64,000 nt of DNA, taken from Symbiodinium natans. Taxonomy: Eukaryota > Sar > Dinophyceae > Suessiales > Symbiodiniaceae. Shown in pieces: positions 50,265 to 59,891 of this stretch. A program made the translations under genes and the position numbers. Location: the NCBI GenBank assembly GCA_905221605.1, contig CAJNDS010002441.1:262001-326000 (forward strand), read 5' to 3'. Each line of letters opens with the position of its first letter. The first letter of the stretch is position 1. Under the pieces are notes generated by a model. That model searched no databases, was not told the DNA's origin, and saw only the letters and a program-made list of their open reading frames with translations.

Positions 50265-50960
50265 AAAATAATTCTGGGCTGTGCAGCCCTAGATAAGCCC
50301 CGGGCTGTGTAGCCCATAGGTTAGTCCATGTAGCCCCTGGTTTAGCCGATGGGCTGTATAGCCCCTAGTTTAGTCCATGGGCTGTGCAGCCCCTAGTTTA
50401 GCTGATGGTCTGTGTAGCCCCTAGTTTAGCTGATGGGCTGTGTAGCCCTTAGTTTAGTCAATGGGCTGTTGGGGCGCAGGTTGGGATTGGTGGGGGCAAG
50501 GTTTAGGGTTTCAGGGTTTCGGGTGTCTCTGCTAGCATCCTTTTTTTGGGGACCGAGCGTGTTTAACTAGCATCCTGCTTTTTGGGGACCGAGCGTGTTT
50601 CACTAGCATCCTGCTTTTTGGGGACCGAGCGTGTTTAACTAGCATCCTGCTTTTGGGGGACCGAGCGTGTTTAACTAGCATCCTGCTTTTCGGGGACCGA
50701 GCGTGTTTAACTAGCATCCTGCTTTTCGGGGACCGAGCGTGTTCAACTAGCATCCTGCTTTTCGGGGACCGAGCGTGTTTAACTAGCATCCTGCTTTTTG
50801 GGGACCGAGCGTGTTTAACTAGCATCCTGCTTTTTGGGGACCGAGCGTGTTTAACTAGCATCCGGCTTTTTTCCCCTAGTTCAGTCAATGGGCTGTGTAG
50901 CCCCTAGTTCATGCAGTAGATGCCTTAGTCGATGGGCTGTGAAGCCCCTAAGAAGACTGG
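50265..50960. repeat. degenerate GGGCTGTGTAGCCCCTAGTTTAG repeat
   Basis: At least six imperfect copies of a unit of about 34 bp around 50270-50480, resuming at 50875-50955. The 36-bp minisatellite lies inside it. Confidence 0.75.
50532..50872. repeat. 36-bp minisatellite, nine to ten copies
   Basis: Unit CTAGCATCCTGCTTTTTGGG followed by GACCGAGCGTGTTTAA. The length is a multiple of three, so the minus strand has a 118-codon frame of 12-residue repeats (KSRMLVKHARSP). No start-site or flanking coding support. Confidence 0.9.
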
Positions 50961-51079
50961 AAATATATGAACCGCAACGATAATGATGGCTTGTATGGAT
51001 ACAGGAGCCGTGTAGGGTTGAGGGTTTAGGGTTTAGTGTTTAGGGTTTAGGGTTTTAATTTAGGGCTTATAGAAATAGA

Positions 51080-51478
51080 AAAGGTTTGTGTCCGGATTTT
51101 TGGGGGGGTCTGGGGGGTTTTGTTTTTAAATTTGAGTTATGGGGTGGTTGGGGGGGTTGGGCGGGGTTGGAGGGGTTTGGGGGGTTGGGGAGGGGGGGGG
51201 GGGGGGGGGGGGTGGGAACCCCTTTTTCGATGAGGGTTTGGGGTTTAAGCCAAAAACTAAGCCCCTTCTCCTCACTTTTGTTTCCCATCAGCTCTTCCTG
51301 AATTATTGACGTGAAAACCCGACCCCCAAGCCCCCCACCCCCAACCCCCTGGTCTGGGGCTGGGTGCTGTAGAAGGTTGTGTTGCACCATTCAGGGTCTT
51401 GGTCTTTTTTGGTTGTCTGATGTTCTTAGACTGTGAGGGATTGAAAGCATACAATTTATATTTATCCTGGCCTTGAGG
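51080..51478. repeat. G-rich repeat element, orientation 1
   Basis: About 400 bp: a G/T-rich half, poly-G near 51190-51212, then GGGTGCTGTAGAAGGTTGTG and ACCATTCAGGGTCTTGGTC. The reverse complement recurs at 57520-57965 with similar ends. Confidence 0.75.
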
Positions 51479-51570
51479 GTTTAGGGTTTACTTAGGGTTT
51501 AGGGTTTAGGGTTCAGGGTTTAGGGTTTATGGTTTTTTTTGAGACTTTAGGGTATAGGGTTTAGGCCCAC

Positions 51571-51682
51571 ATGCGCGGCTTTTGCAAGGCTCAACCTGCC
51601 GCATTCTTCAGCGACGCTGCGCTGCCTCAGTCAGTGCCCAAGTGGGCAGCGCGCAGGTTTTTCAGTTCGGCATGGGTTGCAG
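51571..51682 (+). CDS. possible first exon of the 52-58 kb gene
   Basis: ATG-started + frame MRGFCKAQPAAFFSDAALPQ, then SVPKWAARRFFSSAWVA, donor-like GTAGCC. An Arg/Ser/Ala/Phe-rich N-terminus could be a targeting peptide. Splice phase to 52253 is unresolved, so the link is tentative. Confidence 0.4.
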
Positions 51683-52252
51683 GGTAGCCGTTTAAGTCGG
51701 AAACGCAGCAAACGTCCAGCAAACGTGAACAAACCTGAAGCTGACACCCTGACCTCAATCCCGCAATGAACAGCATGTCGCCGCCCGATGCACCCCCTTT
51801 CCTGATACACCTTCCAGGGAGTGGAGGGATGAGGGTTGGGTGCTTGTCGAGGGTCATGCAATTGAGGTTTCGGCGCTTCTGGCCTTCGACCCTGTTCACG
51901 TCTTTTGTGGTCTGGGGTGGGGTGGTTGAAGTCATGGTTCTCATGGTTGCCATCTGCCATGTGGCCCCGGAGTGTCTGGGCAGGGTGAATGATAGAGGAT
52001 TCATAGAAGAATACCAATATAGGTTTCTATATTCATTTCCTTCAGCATTCTTTCCGTTTTCTAATCCCCCAATTTTGTTCTGCTCTCCACACCCCGGGCC
52101 AAGGGGTTTAAGTCCACACAAGCAATGTAGCGATTTTAATACAAACCTCCTCGGGACCCGCCCTTTGTACATGTAGCTCATAGCTCGAGTGATGTAATTC
52201 CAACGTACTCACGAAATTAATCGTGCCTGCGTTCGTTCTCAGTTTTGCAGCC

Positions 52253-52357
52253 ATGGGCCGAAATGCCCGGCAGAAGCGCGACCGCGAGCTGCATGTGGGC
52301 GAGCACTGGGATGAAGAGGCCTTCGCTAAGGCACGCGAAGAATCTGTCTCTGAATTG
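52253..52357 (+). CDS. exon 1 of the large gene (start codon)
   Basis: The ATG lies two bases after acceptor-like TCTCAGTTTTGCAG|, so it may be internal to a longer gene. Thirty-five codons, very charged (KAREESVSEL at the end), donor GTCAGC, phase 0. Confidence 0.55.
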
Positions 52358-55300
52358 GTCAGCTGTTATGAGTATTAAGGGCAGGCTACGAGTTGGCTGG
52401 GTTTAGAGTTCAGAGCAACCAACCAGGAATATGACTGAGAATGATTCATTAAGATCAAGCTCGCACTTGTTTAGCAGACTATCTCCCATGATCAGGAGAG
52501 GCGGGTCAAGGCGAAGGAGGCAGCTGCCAAAGCAGTGGTCATCCCTGCCAAGCTGCCACCCTGTCCAGGGCCGAAGCTGATCGCTGCACGCTTTCCTGTG
52601 CCTTCTTGTGCAAGAAGTAAGCATTTCCAGGTCTTATTAAGGTTTAGGGTTTACTGTCTTAGGGTCTTAGGGGTTTAGGGTTTTGGGCTTTTGGGGCTTA
52701 GGGTTTGGGGTTTAGGGTTTAGGGTCTAGGGTCTAGGTTCTTTAGGGCATTTAAGGCATTTAGGGTTTAGGGTAAGGGATTAGGGTTTAGGGCAAGGGTT
52801 TAGGGTTTAGGGTTTAGGATTTAGGGTTTAGGGTTACCCTTAATTTTAGGGTTTAGGGTTCAGGGCTCAGGCTTTAGGGTTTAGGGTTTAGGGTTTAGGG
52901 TTTAGGGTTTGGGGTCGAAACCCTCAACTCTGAACTTTAGAGTTGAGGGTTTAGGGTTTTAAGTTTCGGGTTTCGGGTTTAGGGTTTACGGTTAAGGGTT
53001 TAGGGTTTAGTGTTTACGGGTGTTTTTGATATTGTAAGCGTAGCATCCATCCTGTAAGGCGCCCCCGACACGCAAACTGCCTTTGTCGACAAAGCCCATG
53101 CCGCCGCGACCCAAGCTGGAGAACAAGGAGGAGGAGGGGGGGGGGTCAGAGCCGTCACAGCCATCACGGCTACCTGTCCCGGCCCAGGCGGACGTCAAGG
53201 AGGAGGTGGCAGAGGAGGGCCAAGCCAACCCCCCACCATGCCCTCCCCGGGCATCGGAGCCGTCACAGCCATCACGGCTACCCGTCCCAGCCCAGGCGGA
53301 GGTCAAGGAGGAGGAGGAGGAGGACCAAGGCAACAACCCAAGCTCCCCTCCACCATGCCCTCCCCCATCCAGCGCGCCTCCGCCAGCGAGTGTACCAGGA
53401 TCCAACGCATGTCCCGCCAAGGCCCCTGAGCCGGCGATGCCCATAGCGGGGGGTGGTGCAACTTTGCCTTGTAGCAAAATCGTGTTTGGTTTAAGCTTAT
53501 AAGCTGACATTTTCTGTTGGATCATTCAGACTCGCCGGTGCCCTTGCTCAGGTGACCCCGCCATGGCTGATGTCGCTGCCCATGTTCGAAAAGTGGCTCT
53601 TTCCGTCTGGCAGCCCGCATCTTGGCGATCCACGTCTCCTCCTTCCCGGCAACTCACTTCTTGGCAGCCCAGGCAGTGGCCCACTTCCTGGGACTGGCCC
53701 ACCTGGGACTGGCCCACCTGGGACTGGCCCACCTGGGACTGGCCCACCTGGGCCTGGCGCTGGCCCACTTCCTGGCGCTGGCCCACTTCCTCCTGGCCCA
53801 CTTCCTGGCGGCCCACTTCCTGGCGGCCCAGTTCCTGGCGGCCCACTTCCCGGCGAGCCACTTCCCAATCCTGGCCCGCTTCCTGGCACTGGCCCCTGCA
53901 ATTCCCCTCCTGCAAAGGTGCCCTGGTAAGGAAGCCGGTCATGTTTGGTTTATTCTCTCATGCCTTCAACCACTCCTTTCATCGGTCTAATCGGATTTTG
54001 CTCTATTAGCCCCGTTCAAGGCATCCGGCCGACGCTATACTTTGGACGGGCCTTGGAAGAAGGTGCAAATCCTGACGGAGGATGGCATCTTGGCTATAAC
54101 GTTCTTTATCCCGTTTCTATGAACATTTGTTTGCCAAAAACCCCCCTTGAACACGACAGATCAGGTCAGATCCAGCAGTATTCCAAGCACCCGGTGACTG
54201 GAGAGCTCGTCAAGGTCACGGCAAAGCCTAAGCCCAGACCTGCCAAGGAGCCAGGCTCCTCCTCTGCAGCGCCGAGCGTTGCAAGGCTGATGTTCGGGTA
54301 GTCTTGCTGTGTTCGGGTAGTCTTGCTGTGAATGGTCACATGAATGCGCGGTTTCCGTTTTTGCCTTTTCTTGGGTGACATGGCTCAGTCGGTGTTCTGA
54401 TTCATTTTCTTGACCCGTTTGGCTTCCACTCAGGCTGCGCCGCCATCTTCTTCATCCGATTCCAGCTCCTCTTCTTCCTCCAGGGTTGCTGCCATGAAGA
54501 AGATGCTGAAGAAGCAGGCCGAAAAGAAGGTGAAGAAGAGGATCGAGAAGAAAAAGGCCAAGGAGGCGGAGCTGCGCAAGGCCAAGCGTGCCGAGAGGGC
54601 CGCCGCAAAGGCGGCAGACAAGGCGGCCCCGCAGAAGGCGGGGGCGGCGACGAAGGCGGCGGCGAAGAATGATCCCCGTGCTAGGATCGATCCGAAGGTG
54701 CTTTGACCACTTTTTCAAGGAAGGGCCACAGAGCATACTCAAGTTTACCAGCGTGGTGAGATGTTCCACAGCCGGAGCGCCGCCGAACCCTGGCTGCTAC
54801 GAGGTGCTGGATGGCACAATCTACCGCCTGGCATTCTTGCTTGGCTACGCTGAAGCCGTTGAGCATGCCCAGGACCTGACATCCTGGAGGGACTGCTTTG
54901 CCACCTTCCCAGTACAGTTTGAACTTATTCCTGATGAGACCCAGCTGATGAAGAAGAAGCTGCAATATGACCAGGATAAGAAGGCAGCCCCCGAGTTTGC
55001 CGGCTTGTCCCCCCATCGAGTAGCCCAGGCGATTCTCAATGTCCAGACGATGTTGAAGGACAAGCTTTTGCCTTCAAAAGCTGAGCATGTCTACGAGTAC
55101 CTGAAGTCCATAAACTGGTCCTCAGCAGATCAAATCTCGAAGACTTCTGTTGGTACCTCCATCAAGGTCGCGAATCGGCTGACAGAGCGGAGCAAGAAAT
55201 TGCTCGAATGTTTTGAGAATCACTTTGCGAAGGGCCATGTGTTCTCAACGTTGTCAGCGCTTGACGTTCTATGTCAGAAGACCGCGTGCAAAGATGAAGA

Positions 55301-58300
55301 ACAAGCGGGGAGGCCTGGGTGGCATCGTGTTGTGTGTGTGTAGAAGAACAGCAGGACAGGTGCTTTAGGGCTTGCAGTCTGCCAGAGGCTGCTTGAGTAC
55401 GTGGTGGAGACTCAAATGATAAGACAGCTCCGCACTGGACATGCGGCTGCCCAACTGGAAGTCTGCTTGCGTGCAGTTTTGCTTTACGTGTTCTTCTGAC
55501 CCTTTTAACTTGTGTGGCTTCTTCTAAGGAAGGCCGAGAGAGTCTGCGAAGCAGCGTTCCGCGTTTCCTGGCCATCCGTCGCATGGGCATCTATATGATG
55601 AACAAGGTCAAGGGCAAGTTCTATAGTGGGCCTCTGCACTTACATGTGTACCACTCCAAGGGGCGGAAGCTGGAGTACGGCTTTGCTTTGATCCCAGACC
55701 AGGGCTTGCCGCCGGCCAAGTCGCTTTCAGAGAAAATGGCTCGTGAAAGTTTGGCTATGCTCATGGATGGCTTGGGTTCGGATGTAGTGGACAAGCTACT
55801 TTCGCAGAACAGCTCTATGTCAGCAGAGTCCTTGCTGCAGTCGCCAGACATGGAGAAGAAAATTGAATGGCAGAAATGCGTGGAACAGTACCAGCGGGAG
55901 CAAGCAGACAAGGCTGCCATCCATGTCCATGAGACTGGGACATTGTCGCCCCCGGAGCCTGCCGGACAGGAGGCGACGCCCTCCGTGGAAATCAAGGAGA
56001 TCGAGCTCAGCAAGGAGACGGCTGGAAAAGGTGAGGCCGAGCTCAGCCAGGAGATGGCTGCAAAAGCTGAGCCCGTTGAGGCGGAGCAAGAGTACAAAGA
56101 TGAGCTTCCCGATGCCAATGATGAGCCCGAGGGGCACTGTCAAAAGGTGCCTGTTTGGGAGATCGCTTTCAAGCATCTTGTCTTGCCCCCATCGATTACA
56201 CAAACGTTGAGCACAGTGAAAGAGGATGTGTTTTGGAACTTGCACAGCTTTGCCTCTGCTCGAGACTCGGCCGTATGTTAGCGGTGATGGCTAGTGATGT
56301 GAACGGTCTTAGATGCATCTGAACCGGCGCAGCCGATCCCAGTTTCATGTCCCGCTCAATCAGGAGTCAACAGCCACGTCCACTTCATACTCAACTCCGA
56401 CGACAAGGACAGGTTGGTGGAGTCCGTGAAGACGCACGTCGCCTTCCAGCGTGAGGACGAGCCTGCCTTATTCGTTTACGACGCCAAGTCAATGTCTGAC
56501 ATTCAGACACGAACCTATCCCACGCGCCCTTGGTTCCTCCTGCCGCCGCTGGACCTTCCGCACTTGCAACTCTGTGTCCAGGCCGGGATGGAACTCTTTG
56601 GGCCCGCGGACATCTTCGCTTGCTTGGATGGCCGGCGTCCTGACATTGGCAAGAAGTTCCACAGGCTCGTGACTTCGAACAGCAAGACCCTTGTGAAGAA
56701 CGGAAACATGCAGAAGCGCATCTTTCAACCGGACATTCGCCTGCTCTACAGCAATGAGGAGTTCATTTCTGGGTATGCAAAGTCGGCGAGAATGAAATCG
56801 CTAGGCTATGTTCCGGAGCCTGTGGAGTCCATCTCTTGTGCGACAGGCGCTAAGGTGAACTTGACCACACGTCCACGGCGCTTTATCGACCTTCCAGGAG
56901 TCACTTTCACTCGATCCCTGAGTGGGTGCTTGTTGAGAAGCGCTGAGGAGCATGGGGTGAAGCTGACGCAGGATGCCGCTGGCAAGCTGCCGCAGAATAG
57001 CAACGCCGATGATGCTGGGGCGGGTGAGGATGACCAAAGTGACAAGGAGAGCAAGGAGGGCGAGGAGCCGGCCGCTGCGGATGCCGATGATGATGGGGAT
57101 GGTGAGCCTGGCGATGAGCAGAAGGATCCAGAGCAGCAGGCAGGGAGTGTATGGTACCCCTGGACGGCATCTGAGGAGACGATGCTGGAGTTTCTCAACA
57201 TCTTTGCCGGGGATAACCCGAAGGTTAAGGTGGTCTCCTGGTGCGCAGGATATGGACAGCTCGAGCTCGCCTGCCTCCGTTCGGACATGACTGTCTTGTC
57301 TCTGGTGCAGAGTGTGACGCACCGGCAGGCCCGGGACGCGCAAGTCAAGTAAAGTTTGAAGGATTGTGAGCTCTTGCAAAAATGATTCAGCAGAGATGCT
57401 AGTAAGATGCAACCCTCTGTAGCCCGAAAGATTTTCAGTTCTTGTGTTAGAGAAGCGACCTTATGACTATGCGGCGTTGTAGAGACTGATGCGTTCGTTG
57501 TGCTTAAACCAACCCTAAACCCTCCAAGCCAGGAGAAATAGAAAGAGTATGCTTTTAACAATATCAGACAAGCAAAAAAAGACCAAGACCCTGAATGGTG
57601 AAACAAAAGCTCCTACAGCACCCGGCCCCAGCCCACCGTCCCCCCCAACCCCCAACGCCCAACCCCCCCTCCAAACCCCGTAACCCTGAACCCCCCAACC
57701 CCCCCAACCCCCAACCCCCCCCAACCCCCAACCAGTTTGTTCCCAGTTGCACCCCCTCCCCACCCCGCCCCCACACGACAAAAAGGAAAAACGATTTTGC
57801 GCCCCCCAACCCCCCAGACCCCAACCCACTGGACATTCTAGATCCCCCATTTCGGCTCGAGGAGGGGGGGTCCCAAACCCCCCCCCCAACCCGCCAACCC
57901 CCCCAACAAGCCCAACCCCCCCCCCCCGCCCCAACCACCCCAAAACACGAGGTGAAAAAAACAAACACCCCCGGTAGACCCTGAACCCTAAAGCGTCGGC
58001 GTCCGTGAAAATGCCGAGACGTAGATGGAATCTTTGTGTTCCTGGGCAACCTCCGTTCCTGAGAGCGGGCGCTGAAAATGACGCGCTTGCCAGGTCCTGC
58101 TTGAGAGGCTGGTCCTGACGGTCATTGTCGATTCCCTCCGTGGCAAGCGCGACTTCCTGCTTGACAGGCAGCTGCTGACGGTCAGTGAGGCGGATGTGAT
58201 GGCAGATCCGGATTTGGAGGCTGTGGCTCCTGATCCAGCAAAGGAGACAGAAGAGAAGCAGCAAGCGGAGCCTACGGGTGAAGAGTTTTCTCCAGCGACA

Positions 58301-58327
58301 GTAGCTCCAGCTCCAGTACTGAACTGA
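52253..58327 (+). CDS. large multi-exon gene, unknown function
   Basis: About ten exons can be traced: 52253-52357, 52478-52616, 53059-53483, 53530-~53920, 54010-54297, 54434-54697, 54720-~55300, 55529-~56272, 56313-~57346 and 58094-58327 (TGA). The product would be roughly 1,300 residues. Order of regions: basic N-terminus (MGRNARQKRDRELHVGEHWD), acidic/Pro repeats, Pro-Gly-rich LPGTGPPG repeats, Ser then Lys/Ala-rich coil, a helical 190-residue region, a second globular region, an acidic Asp/Glu/Gly linker, then a short C-terminal segment. Most acceptors are AG|G. Several junctions only keep frame with GC or other non-GT donors, or with very short introns, so the model is approximate and decay is possible. 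No family recognised. Confidence 0.6.
52478..52616 (+). CDS. exon 2 of the large gene
   Basis: Acceptor TTGTTTAGCAG|, frame QERRVKAKEAAAKAVVIPAK, donor GTAAGC. Leaves phase 1, while exon 3 needs phase 0; one boundary is therefore wrong. Confidence 0.5.
53059..53483 (+). CDS. exon 3: acidic/Pro repeat region
   Basis: Contains two imperfect copies of SEPSQPSRLPVPAQA followed by VKEEVAEEG or VKEEEEEDQG, then a Pro-rich tail. Acceptor CCTGTAAG|G; donor GTTTGG gives phase 2, matching exon 4. Confidence 0.6.
53530..53925 (+). CDS. exon 4: Pro-Gly repeat region
   Basis: Acceptor GATCATTCAG|. After WLMSLPMFEKWLFPSGSPHL come tandem GTGPP and LPGGP units. The antisense and other + frames are also open because of the repeat. 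Donor GTAAGG at 53926, or a GC donor slightly upstream. Confidence 0.55.
54010..54297 (+). CDS. exon 5, possibly split by a GC-AG intron
   Basis: Read straight through it gives one frame to 54301. A better peptide (SGRRYTLDGPWKKVQILTED) is in another frame and joins the C-terminal YSKHPVTGELVKVTAKPKP if GATG|GCATCT to GATCAG|G is removed. The donor after MFG is GTAGTC. Confidence 0.5.
54434..54697 (+). CDS. exon 6: Ser run and Lys/Ala coil
   Basis: Acceptor GGCTTCCACTCAG|G. A Ser-rich run, then MKKMLKKQAEKKVKKRIEKK and Ala/Lys repeats, a likely nucleic-acid-binding or coiled basic tract. Ends DPK before GTGCTT. Confidence 0.6.
54720..55300 (+). CDS. exon 7: helical region
   Basis: Frame EGPQSILKFTSVVRCSTAG, then YRLAFLLGYAEAVEHAQDL, then LSPHRVAQAILNVQTMLKD. 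It joins exon 6 in phase if a 22-bp GT...AG segment is skipped. The frame closes at 55343; the donor is uncertain. Confidence 0.6.
55529..56272 (+). CDS. exon 8: globular then acidic region
   Basis: Acceptor GGCTTCTTCTAAG|G, frame RFLAIRRMGIYMMNKVKGKF, later the repeats IELSKETAGKGEAELSQEMA. Ends near donor GTATGT. Confidence 0.65.
56313..57346 (+). CDS. exon 9: main globular region and acidic linker
   Basis: Starts near ASEPAQPIPVSCPAQ, contains PWFLLPPLDLPHLQLCVQAG and GRRPDIGKKFHRLVTSNSKT, then an Asp/Glu/Gly linker. It ends with KVKVVSWCAGYGQLELACLR, whose VVSWCAGYG loosely resembles the glycine loop of a class I SAM-binding fold. That resemblance is speculative. GTAAAG or GTCAAG is the donor. 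Confidence 0.65.
57520..57965. repeat. C-rich repeat element, orientation 2, inside an intron
   Basis: Reverse-complement relative of 51080-51478. It fills most of the last intron of the large gene and creates long but artefactual Pro-rich (plus) and Gly/Trp-rich (minus) open frames. Confidence 0.75.
58094..58327 (+). CDS. last exon of the large gene
   Basis: Acceptor GCGCTTGCCAG|G, frame LLERLVLTVIVDSLRGKRDF, then LLDRQLLTVSEADVMADPDL, a Glu/Pro-rich tail and TGA. Confidence 0.6.
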   Translation, partial: VLLERLVLTVIVDSLRGKRDFLLDRQLLTVSEADVMADPDLEAVAPDPAKETEEKQQAEPTGEEFSPATVAPAPVLN

Positions 58328-58657
58328 CGATTTCCAAGGCATCTCGCGAGGGCTTGCCGGTTTTGACTTTGATGTGTGAGCCGTGATGTGTGCAGCCTGA
58401 TCTCTCTCTAGACACAGAGGCATTCAAAAGAGGAAAAGCCTAAAATCTGCAATGGTAGCCCGGGCTGCTCGGTCACTGTCGGGGTTTTGGAGAGAGCATA
58501 CTGTAGACCGCCGAGAATGCCAAATTGGCCCCAAAAGAGCTGCTTTCGTCAAGTGAAACTGGACACTGAGACAGTCGAATGTGCTGCCCTGTTGCTGTCG
58601 TTCGTGCAAAGGTGTGGAGTCATCGCGAAACGGAGTAACCTCATTCACGCATGCCAG

Positions 58658-58820
58658 CGTACAAGCAACTGAGGCCAGAGCACGGCTTCAAGCTGTGGAG
58701 GCTGTGTTTGTGGCGCTGCGGTTTGCCTGGCGACTTGTTCAAATATTGGTCGGCGGGGATGAGAATGCGTGTGGGCGGTTTGAGGAAGTTGTAGTCGAAG
58801 TCGGGGAATGTTTAGAGTAA
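58658..58820 (+). CDS. exon candidate of a small downstream gene
   Basis: Acceptor CGCATGCCAG|, frame ATEARARLQAVEAVFVALRF, then AWRLVQILVGGDENACG, ending TAA at 58818. An amphipathic helix is likely. An exon may also precede it (VKLDTETVECAALLLSFVQ near 58552). Confidence 0.4.
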
Positions 58821-59211
58821 CGAGTCTGTCCAGTATATTGTATCTAGGCTTATCATAGTTGGGGTCGACGGGTGCAGCGGCTTGGGGCCTCAGCTCCTTT
58901 GTTTTAAACGTCTAATGCGTTGTCGTTTGTTTTGCTTGAAACATTCGAGATAGGTCGTTGTTCATCAATGAGTGCAAACCCCAAACCGTTTCTTTGTAAA
59001 GCCTAAACCTTGAATCCTAGAGCCGAAATATAAAAGCTATTCCCAACCGAGGGTTGAGGGTTTAGGGTTTAGGGTTTAGCGTTTAGGGTCTAGGGTTAGG
59101 GTTTATACTGGAGTATACTCCTGAAAACGCCGGTGCTGAACTCGAAGCAGGAAACTAGAAAGACCCTACCTAGAAGCCCCTACCAACAGCAATGCTTTGG
59201 CTCCCACGCAG

Positions 59212-59301
59212 ACAGCCGAGGCAAATTCTGCCTGGGTTTGCCGGAGGCTGAGGAAACTCGTGTTGCAAGTCCTCAGGTCCAGAATAGAAGCATATGAAAA
59301 G
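59212..59301 (+). CDS. internal exon of the small gene
   Basis: Acceptor TCCCACGCAG|, frame TAEANSAWVCRRLRKLVLQV, then LRSRIEAYEK, donor GTACAG. Phase 0 at both ends and in phase with 59465. Confidence 0.6.
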
Positions 59302-59388
59302 GTACAGCAAGGCTTCAAGTCGCATAATGGAGGCTGCGTCTGCCGTACGAGTGGTTCTTTTGGAATTGGTCACTCGGTTTCAGGCACC

Positions 59389-59439
59389 TTCTTCTTCTTC
59401 TTCTTCTTCTTCTTCTTCTTCTTCTTCTTCTTCTTCTTC
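59389..59439. repeat. (TTC)n microsatellite forming a pyrimidine tract
   Basis: About seventeen TTC units, ending 24 bp before the AG at 59463-59464. Confidence 0.9.
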
Positions 59440-59464
59440 CTGTTCTTGTTGGCAAACATTCCAG

Positions 59465-59493
59465 GATTGCACGTGGCGTGCTCTTGTAGAGAG
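59465..59493 (+). CDS. short exon of the small gene
   Basis: CAAACATTCCAG|G acceptor, frame DCTWRALVER, donor GTCCTG. An alternative frame over 59480-59643 is open but less convincing. Confidence 0.45.
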
Positions 59494-59891
59494 GTCCTGA
59501 GCAACATACGGAAGGAAGTCCTTGTCAACATATGTTTCGGGTACCGGTGCCTGAGGTCAGGAGTGTGTGGCTTCAGAGCCGCGCAGGCAGAGGCACGCAC
59601 CAGAGCTGCTCAGAGAGTGGGTCCTCTTGGAGGCATGACATAGCAGCTTGGGCACTTCATCAGCAGCCTCACTTAATGTAAATCACTCGTGGAAGCATGG
59701 AAGTGATTCAGGCAGTCCATCGCCGTGGCCGCTTTCAAGCCCCTGGCACATGAAGCTTGTAGCTGCAACAAGTTACACAGCTGCTCATTTGTCAGAAGAC
59801 ATGATATTGAACACAGACTACATTGTTGCGAGTTGGCCATTGCCAGGCAATTCTCAGCTACATGACAGACGCATTGTAGCAGTCTCTGCCA

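Noticed and set aside
50532-50888. 118-codon minus frame of 12-residue repeats
   Set aside because: A 36-bp minisatellite keeps any stop-free frame open; no independent coding evidence.
51627-52181. 184-codon minus frame and overlapping plus frame
   Set aside because: Both strands are open, no domain is visible, and it overlaps the probable 5' part of the + strand gene. Left uncalled.
57515-58423. 302-codon minus frame, Gly/Trp-rich
   Set aside because: It spans a C-rich repeat element and the antisense of the last exon of the large gene.
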